NCBI GenBank assembly: GCA_028700875.1 | Contig: JAQVRW010000150.1 | Location: forward strand, 1 to 7,356 | Length of the DNA: 7,356 bases | Direction: 5' to 3' | DNA from: Candidatus Zixiibacteriota bacterium | GTDB lineage: Bacteria > Zixibacteria > MSB-5A5 > GN15 > JAAZOE01 | In this document: positions 1-5,748 of the stretch, in pieces | Layout: every line of letters starts with the position of its first letter | How positions within the stretch are numbered: position 1 is the first letter of the stretch | Notes under the pieces: model-generated | Told to the model about the DNA's origin: nothing | Databases searched by the model: none | What the model saw: the letters and a program-made list of their open reading frames with translations, nothing else | Program-made: the position numbers and the translations under genes

Positions 1-1394
1 ATATATTTGGCCAGCAGGTCTTTGCCGACCCCGCTGGGGCCGGTCAGGAGTATGGCCATATCGGACGAGGCGATATTCCGGGCGGTTTCCAGGTTCTTGG
101 CCATGGCCGGATTGACCGTGATGACCAGCGGAGGTTCGCTGCCGTCGGTTTTGGGTCGCGGAATTTCGGGTTCGGCGACGGTTTTCATTTCCCGGTCGAT
201 CTTTTCGAGGTACGGTCTGACGGCTTCTTTTTCGAAGTATTCGCGCGCCAGATACAACAGCGCCTGCCGTCCTCCCTCGCCGAAAAGACCGGACGTCGCC
301 GCCATATATCGGGTTGCGGCCAGTTCATACATCGATCCGATCCGGTTGAACAGGTCGATCGCCCGGTCGAACCAGTCACGGGCCTTCTCGACGTGACCGT
401 AATGATGTTCCAGTTGCGCCAGGATGCGCCAGCAGGCGGCGATTTCCGCCCGTTCGTTGAGTTTTTCGGCGACGGCCAGCCCTTCCTCGGTGTACCGTTT
501 GGCCGAATCGAGCCGGCCCAGACCTAAACAAGCATCTCCGAGTCGGCGTTTGATCTGCGACACCAGGGCCGATTCCGGGGCGATATCGAGGGAGATTCCC
601 AGGCCTTGAAGCAGGGCTTTTTCGGCAGCGGCATAATCCTCCTCCAGCAGATGAATCGTCCCGAGGTATTCGTAGTAGATGGCGCGATCGCGAGGCAACG
701 TATCAAGATAAGGTAATGCTTTGGAAATTATGTCTTCCGCCTTTCGAGTATCGCCCAATAACGCATGAGGAATAGCGGAAACCGTGAAATATATGGCGAT
801 GTCTTTGGAACCGACTTTGCATATTGCCGGCGCCAGTGATTCGTATTGACTTATCGCTTCACGGATATTGCCGACCGAGACGTAGATTGTCGCCGCATTG
901 GAACTCATTGCTATCGCCGCTTTTTCCTCACCAATGCTTTGATAAACTTCGCAACATCGCTTCAAGTGAGTAATGGCGCCTTGAAAATCACCAACATGCA
1001 CTTGTACGGAACTGAGTCGGCACAAAGCTAGGGCCTGACCCGTGGAGTCGTTGCACCGTTTGAAATTCAGATATGCCCCCATGAGCGCTTCTTTGGCCGC
1101 CGGCAGATTTCCCAATGACTGCAGGTGCCATCCGTGCAGGTACATGGCCAGAGCATATTTTAGGTTGTCGGCGCCCGCGCTATAGTACGCCAGAGCAAGC
1201 TCCAAGGATTTATCGACGTCGGTGTACCCCTTGTTCAATCGGGCATCCGCCAATAGCAAGCTATATAGCGCCTTTTGAGCAGGAGAGAGCAAACCCACGC
1301 TTACCGTTACTAATATTTTGAGCGCATCATCGAACTTCCTTTGGCGCAGAAGCTCCCCTGCGATGTGCAGACACTTTCCCAGTGTTTTATCCAT
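1..1394 (-). CDS. TPR-domain sigma-54-dependent transcriptional regulator (3' end beyond window)
   Basis: The frame is open from the ATG at 1394 to the window edge, giving 464 residues; the C-terminus is missing. Residues 1 to about 390 are all-helical with TPR signatures, clearest at about 165-187, 241-264, 281-306 and 321-347. A linker (about 400-420) leads to a segment typical of the start of sigma-54 activator AAA+ domains, with Walker A GPSGVGKD at 452-459 (family norm GESGTGKE). Proteins of this family remodel the RNA polymerase-sigma-54 holoenzyme using ATP. The missing part should hold the GAFTGA loop, Walker B and probably a DNA-binding helix-turn-helix. No receiver or GAF domain precedes the ATPase, so the TPRs are the likely sensor, acting by binding a protein or peptide. 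The start is supported by GGGGAGG at 1406-1400, 5 nt upstream. It lies 40 nt after the secreted-protein gene and is probably cotranscribed with it. The TPR half is visibly more AT-rich than the rest. TPR-AAA assignment is firm; sigma-54 dependence rests on the partial domain. Confidence 0.85.
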   Translation of the reverse strand, partial: MDKTLGKCLHIAGELLRQRKFDDALKILVTVSVGLLSPAQKALYSLLLADARLNKGYTDVDKSLELALAYYSAGADNLKYALAMYLHGWHLQSLGNLPAAKEALMGAYLNFKRCNDSTGQALALCRLSSVQVHVGDFQGAITHLKRCCEVYQSIGEEKAAIAMSSNAATIYVSVGNIREAISQYESLAPAICKVGSKDIAIYFTVSAIPHALLGDTRKAEDIISKALPYLDTLPRDRAIYYEYLGTIHLLEEDYAAAEKALLQGLGISLDIAPESALVSQIKRRLGDACLGLGRLDSAKRYTEEGLAVAEKLNERAEIAACWRILAQLEHHYGHVEKARDWFDRAIDLFNRIGSMYELAATRYMAATSGLFGEGGRQALLYLAREYFEKEAVRPYLEKIDREMKTVAEPEIPRPKTDGSEPPLVITVNPAMAKNLETARNIASSDMAILLTGPSGVGKDLLAKY

Positions 1395-1434
1395 GACCGC
1401 CTCCCCTCATTGCCGCTCCCTCGCTCCCGCGGAG

Positions 1435-1788
1435 TCATCTCCACATTCCGCTATTGGTCGTTGATCTCGGTAAACGCCCAATGACTTTCGATAAGTCAAG
1501 TTTGTCGCTGCTTTTTTTGGCCATCAGTTGCGAGGCGGCCACGCTATCGGAATCAGCTCTGGGATCAGTCAGATTGGTGCCTTCATGCCAGCCGATTTCG
1601 GTCGTCTGTATGATGTAGTCGATGAGCAGACCAAACGGGGTTGGCAGACTGGCGGCAATGAAAGCCGCCGTGCGGTTGAGGGGGGCGAACTGACTCGACC
1701 GCCCTTCCCGTTCCGCGCACGACAGCGGCGACGAAAATGCCGCGAAGGCAATCAGCGCCACAACGAAGACGATCCAATGCTTTTTCAT
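1435..1788 (-). CDS. Small secreted protein of unknown function
   Basis: This encodes 117 residues that I do not recognise. The N-terminus (MKK, hydrophobic stretch 5-18, then PLSCA) is a Sec signal peptide, with likely signal peptidase I cleavage after A25 (S-C-A), leaving about 92 mature residues. C24 is a poor lipobox candidate because proline is at -3. The mature part has a hydrophobic or amphipathic stretch (about 40-62, including LPTPFGLLIDYIIQ) and a polar, lysine- and serine-rich C-terminal third. The ATG at 1788 is chosen because GGGGAGG (1800-1794) sits 5 nt upstream, the same element and spacing as the next gene. An in-frame ATG at 1890 would add 34 Arg-rich residues before the signal peptide and is unlikely. 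A promoter lies at 2015-1987. The gene ends 40 nt before the TPR regulator on the same strand, so a functional link is plausible: it could be a signal to, or target of, that regulator. This is inference only. Confidence 0.7.
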   Translation of the reverse strand: MKKHWIVFVVALIAFAAFSSPLSCAEREGRSSQFAPLNRTAAFIAASLPTPFGLLIDYIIQTTEIGWHEGTNLTDPRADSDSVAASQLMAKKSSDKLDLSKVIGRLPRSTTNSGMWR

Positions 1789-1857
1789 AAAATCCTCCCC
1801 TGCGGTCCGGGGCCAAAATGGCCGGCCGGGCCGTGGATAAACGGTTTCTTTTCGCCC

Positions 1858-1879
1858 CCGACGCCCCGAAGAGCGCCGG
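1858..1879 (-). other. Stable UUCG-tetraloop hairpin in the leader of the small secreted protein gene
   Basis: Read on the minus strand, two 9-nt arms (CCGGCGCTC and GGGCGTCGG) enclose TTCG. All nine positions pair, two of them as G-U, and the loop is closed by C-G, the exceptionally stable C(UUCG)G arrangement. No U-tract follows on the minus strand, so it is not a canonical terminator. It lies about 70 nt upstream of the ATG at 1788, where it could be an mRNA-stabilising or regulatory leader element. I do not recognise a riboswitch class around it. Confidence 0.5.
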
Positions 1880-1986
1880 TTCTTTCGCATGGTTTGTGAG
1901 ACGGTCTGGTGCCTGACCCTGGCGACGATGCCTCGCGTACGAAGACGAATCCGTTCCCCTCCGTCTCCCCCTGTACTCTCTAACTA

Positions 1987-2015
1987 ATTATACAAATTAC
2001 CGACCCGTTAGGCAA
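1987..2015 (-). promoter_or_regulatory. Sigma-70-type promoter for the secreted-protein/regulator unit
   Basis: On the minus strand, TTGCCT (2015-2010; 4 of 6 to consensus) is separated by exactly 17 nt from a perfect TATAAT (1992-1987). It lies in the most AT-rich stretch nearby, upstream of the small secreted protein. Initiation near 1980 would give a leader of about 190 nt. There is no -24/-12 sigma-54 element (GG-N10-GC) of good quality here, so the regulator probably does not activate its own gene through sigma-54 from this site. Confidence 0.55.
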
Positions 2016-2079
2016 GACATATAATTATCATTATTGTAAATATATTTTTATACGGAAGACATTTCCGGCACGCCATCGC

Positions 2080-2140
2080 ATCCGGTAATCGGCATCGCCG
2101 GATCGGCCTGCGGCCGCAATCCGTCTAACGCGTTGCGGCC
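2080..2140 (-). terminator. Inverted repeats, possible transcription end of the kinase operon
   Basis: A perfect 8-bp dyad (GGCCGCAA at 2112-2119 and TTGCGGCC at 2133-2140, 13-nt loop) is followed in the minus direction by a 6-bp dyad (CCGGAT at 2098-2103 and ATCCGG at 2080-2085). They lie 85-145 nt beyond the kinase stop codon and before the next promoter, where a terminator is expected. Neither has a U-run, so a canonical intrinsic terminator is not shown; they could be 3' end structures in Rho-dependent termination. Confidence 0.3.
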
Positions 2141-2212
2141 CTTTCGGCGCGTCGCTTCCCGGAATTTCCATCATCCCCGTACGCGGTGGTTCGCCCCGTA
2201 CGAGGCGGGACG

Positions 2213-2222
2213 CCCCATGGGG
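2213..2222. repeat. CCCCATGGGG palindrome directly after the kinase stop codon
   Basis: This is a perfect 10-bp palindrome one base beyond the TGA at 2226-2224. In RNA, the CCCC at the stop codon can also pair with a GGGG about 20 nt further on, within a larger imperfect stem. It may protect the 3' end of the operon transcript. The role is uncertain. Confidence 0.3.
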
Positions 2223-2223
2223 T

Positions 2224-2706
2224 TCACCGTTTGTAGCCGATCGTCTGCAAGAACTTGATGCGATTGACGCGGTCCTCCTCGGTCTCGATCCCCTTCGGCA
2301 GGAATCCATCCACCACGCCGATGATCCCGCGCCCCTGTTCGGTCTCCACGATCAGCACCTCGACCGGATTGGCGGTGGCGCAGAAAATCCGACAGACCTC
2401 GCGGCAGGCTTTCAGTTCGGGCAGAACGTTAATGGGATACCCGTCGCGCATGAACACGATGAAACTATGCCCGGCGCCGATGTCATAGGCTGTCTTTTCG
2501 GCTTTGGCGATCAATTCGGCGTCGTTGCCGTCGCTGCGCACCAGGCAGGGGCCGGAAGCCTCGCAGAAAGCCAGACCGAACTTGATGGTCGGCGAGGCAT
2601 TGATCATGACTTCGTACACGTCTTCCACGGTCTTGATGAAATGCGACATGCCGAGAATGACGTTCTCGCCGGGGCCCGGTTCGATCGTATAGCTTTTATT
2701 TTTCAT
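2224..2706 (-). CDS. Adenosine-specific kinase family protein (PF04008 / COG1839)
   Basis: The protein has 160 residues, full length for this compact single-domain family. It matches the family along its whole length: a block around NVILGMSHFIKTVEDVYE (15-32), FGLAFCEASGPCLVR (43-57), a GAGHSFIVF block (77-85) running into PINVL, and VCRIFCATANPVEVLIVE followed by TEQGRGIIGVVDG (104-134). The family is cytoplasmic and annotated as binding or phosphorylating adenosine, so nucleoside salvage is the expected pathway; that activity is family knowledge, not shown here. There is no signal peptide. The start has AAGGAG 7 nt upstream and overlaps the end of the previous gene by 11 nt, implying coupled translation as the last gene of the operon. 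The cytoplasmic enzyme is an odd partner for two envelope proteins. The family was first noted in archaea and thermophiles and also occurs in diverse bacteria. Family assignment is confident. Confidence 0.93.
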   Translation of the reverse strand: MKNKSYTIEPGPGENVILGMSHFIKTVEDVYEVMINASPTIKFGLAFCEASGPCLVRSDGNDAELIAKAEKTAYDIGAGHSFIVFMRDGYPINVLPELKACREVCRIFCATANPVEVLIVETEQGRGIIGVVDGFLPKGIETEEDRVNRIKFLQTIGYKR

Positions 2707-3469
2707 CCGTCGTCTCCTTGAAAAAGCTCTCCGTCAGACCGGTATTGACTTTGTGGTCGAAATACCGTTCTGCGACCTCGAAATTGAACTTGATCACGAG
2801 CATGGCCCGGCCGCGTCCGAGCAAGTGAAACTTCATCGGCAGCCAGTACCCGTCGGGACCGGGGGCGTACCACATCTGCATATCAAGTTGCTTGAGTGCG
2901 CCGCGAAGCCTGGCCGGACGGAATTCGGCATAGACCAGGTTCATCCCTTCGGTTTCATACCAATATTCCCCCTCGAGAAGACTGTCTTTGTCTACCAGGC
3001 AGTCGGCGACGATATGGTAGCACGCGCGCCCTTCCTTGGTTTCCGTGCCTTTCAACGTGAACTCGTAATTCGAACGATGGCTGGGATAGAATACCTCGGT
3101 CGGATTGATATTGGCGTCGCGGAATCGTCCCTCCCGCCGCCGATCGGCATCGTCACGGGCTTGCCCGGCCAGGGCGGCGCTGTCCTGACGAACGCTGTCG
3201 AGGTAGAATTCATGGAAGTTCGCCCGGAACAGGGTGTCTTTCATGTAGTCGGTCTTAAGAAATTCCTTTTCTTCCTTGATTGCGCCGTCGCCGGTCAATT
3301 TTCGGCTGTACGATTCGACCGACATGGTCATGTCTTTGATCTGCGCCCGCTGAGTGCTGTCGCGGAGATAAACGCCGTCGACGATGATTTCGGTTTCTAT
3401 CGTTTGGCTTCGGGCGGGCGGGGCGGTCAAGGCCGCCAGCACGGCCGCAACGACGATGAAACGGTTCAT
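2696..3469 (-). CDS. Exported protein of unknown function, possible LolA-like fold
   Basis: The protein has 257 residues. It begins MNRF, followed by a hydrophobic stretch (5-15) and APPARSQ; signal peptidase I probably cuts after S21, making it periplasmic or outer-membrane associated, without a lipobox. Residues 100-118 are charged and Arg/Asp-rich. From about 130 on, short alternating hydrophobic segments with repeated aromatics (NYEFTLKG, EGEYWYETEGMNLVYAEF, MQMWYAPGPDGYWLPMKFHLLG) suggest an antiparallel beta sheet. This pattern resembles the LolA/RseB-like fold, which binds lipid or lipoprotein, but I see no diagnostic motif, so this is a guess to test by fold prediction. The ATG at 3469 overlaps the TGA of the HEAT-cyclophilin gene as ATGA and has a GGGGGG ribosome binding site. 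A longer upstream frame from 3739 only runs inside the cyclophilin gene. A chaperone-client or joint envelope role with the upstream lipoprotein fits the coupling. Confidence 0.8.
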   Translation of the reverse strand: MNRFIVVAAVLAALTAPPARSQTIETEIIVDGVYLRDSTQRAQIKDMTMSVESYSRKLTGDGAIKEEKEFLKTDYMKDTLFRANFHEFYLDSVRQDSAALAGQARDDADRRREGRFRDANINPTEVFYPSHRSNYEFTLKGTETKEGRACYHIVADCLVDKDSLLEGEYWYETEGMNLVYAEFRPARLRGALKQLDMQMWYAPGPDGYWLPMKFHLLGRGRAMLVIKFNFEVAERYFDHKVNTGLTESFFKETTDEK

Positions 3470-5484
3470 GATCCCCCCTTTGGATACTGGATGGTAACGG
3501 TGCGGATGCTGTCGCCGCGCACCATCTGTCGGGCGGCGTCCATCCCGGAAAGCACGCGGCCGAAGACGGTATAGCGGCCGTCCAGATGCGGCTGGGGCGA
3601 CAGGGTTATGAAATACTGCGACCCGCCGGTGTCCTGCCCGGATAGGGCCATCCCCACGGTCCCGGTCAGGTAAGGAAGACGGTTGTATTCGCATCGAATG
3701 GCGTATCCGGGGCCGCCCCAACCGTCGCCTCGGGGACATCCGTCCTGGATGACGAAATTGGGCACCACCCGATGAAAGATACGGTTGTTGTAGAATCCTT
3801 TTTCCGCCAGGGTGATGAAATTATCGACGGTCAGAGGCGCCTGGTCGTACAGCAGCTCAATCGTTATCGTCCCTCGAGACGTGGTTATGATGGCCGTAGG
3901 ATTGGCCGGGAAACGCTGGGAAAGGCGGCGGTAATTATTCTTTTCCACTTTCGATCGCGCCAACCCGATCCGATCCCGTCGGTCGATATGGAACCATTCC
4001 CAGAGAATATCGATCGCTTCCTTGCGGATAACGCGCCATTGATCGTTGATGGCTTCTTCCAGGGTGGCGATCATGAGGGTGTCGAATTGCCGGTTCCGAA
4101 GAGTGTCGGCGGCCAATGTGGCCCAGGCGCCGATAATTCCACGTTTGAGATCATCGGCCATTTTCAACGGGTCACCCTCATAGAGCCGGGCGATATCCGG
4201 GATCAGTTCCGTCAGGCCTTTCCGACTGGCTAGATCGATCGCCGTCGTTTGGACAGTAAAATCGGTATCGGATAACGCGGCCCGAATCATTCCCGCACAT
4301 GCCGTCGTATCGGCCTCGCACGCGGCTTCCAGGGCGGACAGCCTGACTGCCGGAATGGGATCGGAAAGGTAATATCGAAGGCGTTCGACGGCGCGGGGAT
4401 CGGCGGTTTTTCCCAAACCCTCGGCAATATTTTGTTTTTCCCATGGGGTGGGTTGCGGAAGCGTTTGGTCGATCGTGGGCAGAGCGCCCGCACCTTGTAT
4501 CATAAGTATCGTTTTGCACGCTGCCGCCAGGATATTTTCTCTGGAATCGGAACGAAGAATATTTTCGGCGATCGGCGCGGCGCCGTTAAACGGTTTTCGG
4601 CCAATTGCTTCCAGCGCCAGCGCCAGCACCTTTTCATCGTCGAACCGCCCGATGTTTTGGCCGATGACCGTCGTGCCTTTGCCGCCGAAAGACTCCAAGG
4701 CTGTCAGGACATTGGCGACGACCCGGTCGTCGCTGTCGTTTACTCCGGCCGCGAGCATATCAAAGGCGGCCGTATCGGCAGTGCGGCCCAATCCGGCGTA
4801 AGCCAACATCCGGTACTCCGGATCGGGGTCACTTAACTCTATGTGGAACAATGGACGTCCTTCAATGCGGCCGCCGCGGGCGAGGGCATAAAGGGCGCCA
4901 TAGAGAATCTTGCGGTTGCTCGTGGTCAGGCCGATCTGGGCCATTTGCTCCGCCTGAGACCATCCTTTTGATCGCCATAACGCCAGAAGAGCCTGGTAGG
5001 CCACCAGGGAGTCGGTGTCGTTTAAAAAACCGGCCAACTGTTCGGCCCGGGTAGAATCGGCCAGACGGCCGACCGCCTCGATAGCGGCAGACCGCGCCGG
5101 GTGGCCGGGCCCGGCCAGGATCAGCAGGGTGTCGATGAAACTGGAATCGCCGCACAGCCCGGCGGCGAAGAATTTCGCCTCGGCCGCAACCTCAATGGAG
5201 TCAAAAAGATGTGTTCGCAGGCCGGCACGGTACATATCCCCGCCCACGCGCCCGATAGCCAGCGCCGCCCTGGTCCGTATACTCGGCTCCGAATCTACTA
5301 ACAGTTCATTGATAAGCAGGGAATTATCATTAGTCCTGGAGTCTTCAATATAAGTGATGCGGAACTTCTTGTCCTGGATCACGTACTTTCGCTGCAGGTT
5401 GCCGCAGCCACAGATAAGAACGATTGTCGCCAGTAGAACCGCGGCCATCGGCCACCGTTTTTGTCGCCCATCCATACTGATCAT
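3466..5484 (-). CDS. HEAT-repeat lipoprotein with C-terminal cyclophilin-type peptidyl-prolyl isomerase domain
   Basis: The protein has 672 residues. Its N-terminus has a basic start, a hydrophobic stretch (13-24) and lipobox I24-C25-G26-C27 (Cys at -2 is less common), so it is probably a lipoprotein anchored at C27 on the periplasmic side. Residues about 58-500 are helical HEAT/PBS-lyase-like repeats, for example SEPSIRTRAALAIGRVGG (65-82) and DPIPAVRLSALEAA (375-388). Residues 528-668 form a complete cyclophilin domain: FHRVVPNFVIQDG with catalytic R572, then GTVGMALSG with M612, SQYFIT with Q623, and HLDGRYTVFGRV. These match the active-site positions of cyclophilins, with His in place of the CypA Trp121, as in many bacterial enzymes. 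Expected role: proline isomerisation during envelope protein folding, with the HEAT solenoid as a client or partner platform. It is the first gene of the operon. The start at 5484 has AGAGG about 4 nt upstream; M4 is an alternative with poorer spacing. Confidence 0.92.
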   Translation of the reverse strand: MISMDGRQKRWPMAAVLLATIVLICGCGNLQRKYVIQDKKFRITYIEDSRTNDNSLLINELLVDSEPSIRTRAALAIGRVGGDMYRAGLRTHLFDSIEVAAEAKFFAAGLCGDSSFIDTLLILAGPGHPARSAAIEAVGRLADSTRAEQLAGFLNDTDSLVAYQALLALWRSKGWSQAEQMAQIGLTTSNRKILYGALYALARGGRIEGRPLFHIELSDPDPEYRMLAYAGLGRTADTAAFDMLAAGVNDSDDRVVANVLTALESFGGKGTTVIGQNIGRFDDEKVLALALEAIGRKPFNGAAPIAENILRSDSRENILAAACKTILMIQGAGALPTIDQTLPQPTPWEKQNIAEGLGKTADPRAVERLRYYLSDPIPAVRLSALEAACEADTTACAGMIRAALSDTDFTVQTTAIDLASRKGLTELIPDIARLYEGDPLKMADDLKRGIIGAWATLAADTLRNRQFDTLMIATLEEAINDQWRVIRKEAIDILWEWFHIDRRDRIGLARSKVEKNNYRRLSQRFPANPTAIITTSRGTITIELLYDQAPLTVDNFITLAEKGFYNNRIFHRVVPNFVIQDGCPRGDGWGGPGYAIRCEYNRLPYLTGTVGMALSGQDTGGSQYFITLSPQPHLDGRYTVFGRVLSGMDAARQMVRGDSIRTVTIQYPKGGS

Positions 5485-5515
5485 CAGGCCTCTTTCCCCA
5501 TGAATGTACGGCCGT

Positions 5516-5544
5516 AATTAAGGGGACGGCCCTTCCGGTATCAA
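5516..5544 (-). promoter_or_regulatory. Weak candidate promoter of the HEAT-cyclophilin operon
   Basis: On the minus strand, TTGATA (5544-5539; 5 of 6 to consensus) is 17 nt from TTAATT (5521-5516; only 3 of 6). It lies 31-60 nt upstream of the ATG. The -35 is good but the -10 is poor. Small dyads overlap it (AAGGG/CCCTT at 5520-5534 and GCCGT/ACGGC at 5511-5530), which could be an operator or chance. Confidence 0.3.
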
Positions 5545-5634
5545 GCAGATAATTTCGACCCGTATCGGGCAGGGCGCAATCAACGGGGCGGGAGATTTCT
5601 TTTGGAGGGGAAGATGATCACAATCAATAAACGC

Positions 5635-5662
5635 TTGACAAGAGGGAAGGATGCGGTATATT
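5635..5662 (+). promoter_or_regulatory. Strong sigma-70-type promoter for the Asp-box secreted protein
   Basis: A perfect TTGACA (5635-5640) is separated by 16 nt from TATATT (5657-5662; 5 of 6 to TATAAT). It lies in an AT-rich block upstream of the plus-strand gene. Transcription would begin near 5669, leaving an untranslated leader of about 80 nt with an FNR/CRP-type palindrome and the ribosome binding site. This is the best promoter in the window and suggests high expression of the secreted protein. Confidence 0.7.
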
Positions 5663-5708
5663 AATTTTGATGTAAAGGGCTTATGTCTCAATGTCTTACT
5701 CGTTGAGC

Positions 5709-5723
5709 AGATCAGCTTGATCT
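5709..5723 (+). other. 5'-leader hairpin overlapping the FNR/CRP-type palindrome
   Basis: AGATCA (5709-5714) and TGATCT (5718-5723) pair perfectly around the 3-nt loop GCT. The right arm shares bases 5718-5721 with the left arm of the TTGAT/ATCAA palindrome at 5717-5730, so in RNA the two stems exclude each other. Both end just before the AGGAGG at 5736. The stems are short and AU-rich, so a switching role is speculative. Confidence 0.3.
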
Positions 5724-5730
5724 TTATCAA
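5717..5730. promoter_or_regulatory. Perfect match to the FNR/CRP-family consensus (TTGAT-N4-ATCAA)
   Basis: The sequence TTGATCTTTATCAA has all ten consensus bases of the FNR box. FNR/CRP-family dimers bind such sites in response to oxygen, redox, NO or cyclic nucleotides. It lies about 55 nt downstream of the predicted start of transcription and just upstream of the ribosome binding site. If it is a DNA site, repression by roadblock is more likely than activation of the promoter at 5635. No FNR/CRP gene is in the window, so use as an operator is inferred from the motif alone. Confidence 0.45.
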
Positions 5731-5735
5731 CCGAT

Positions 5736-5741
5736 AGGAGG
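5736..5741 (+). promoter_or_regulatory. Ribosome binding site AGGAGG of the Asp-box protein gene
   Basis: A consensus Shine-Dalgarno sequence sits 7 nt before the ATG at 5749 and fixes the start directly ahead of the signal peptide. It begins 5 nt after the palindrome at 5717-5730, so a protein or RNA structure there could affect ribosome access. Confidence 0.8.
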
Positions 5742-5748
5742 AAACAAG

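Larger units (their letters stand above)
1789..2223. other. Intergenic region between the kinase operon and the secreted-protein/regulator unit
   Basis: This 435-nt stretch has no credible gene. From high to low coordinates, the order of minus-strand transcription, it holds GC-rich inverted repeats that may end the kinase operon (about 2222-2080), a short AT-rich block (about 2060-1980) containing a promoter, and a GC-rich leader of about 190 nt with a UUCG hairpin. The open frames crossing it are Arg- and Pro-rich and lack ribosome binding sites. Confidence 0.6.

Noticed and set aside
1789..1890. Possible 34-residue N-terminal extension of the small secreted protein from an ATG at 1890
   Set aside because: It is Arg-rich, would bury the signal peptide, and lacks a good ribosome binding site, whereas the ATG at 1788 has GGGGAGG at ideal spacing.
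1878..1896. Minus-strand stretch reading AAACCATGCGAAAGAACC, resembling part of a cyclic-di-GMP-I (GEMM) riboswitch stem
   Set aside because: Only the AAACC and GAAAG fragments fit; the conserved GGACGCAAAGCC segment and the second stem are absent.
1980..2060. AT-rich block as a possible replication origin or attachment site
   Set aside because: There is no repeated DnaA-box-like motif, no flanking direct repeat of useful length, and no tRNA or integrase; it is explained by a promoter.
2753..3574. 273-codon open frame on the plus strand
   Set aside because: It is antisense to two well-supported minus-strand genes, has no ribosome binding site of note and resembles no protein; a GC-driven shadow frame.
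3470..3739. Upstream in-frame extension of the exported 257-residue protein
   Set aside because: It lies wholly inside the cyclophilin coding region in another frame, is Arg/Pro-rich, and the ATG at 3469 gives a clean signal peptide and ATGA coupling.
5518..5730. 70-codon minus-strand frame starting with TTG in the divergent intergenic region
   Set aside because: It has no ribosome binding site, overlaps the strong plus-strand promoter and leader, and shows no domain-like composition.
5485..5748. Possible sigma-54 (-24/-12) promoter as a target of the TPR regulator
   Set aside because: No TGGC-N8-TTGC-like element was found; the plus-strand gene has a good sigma-70-type promoter instead.
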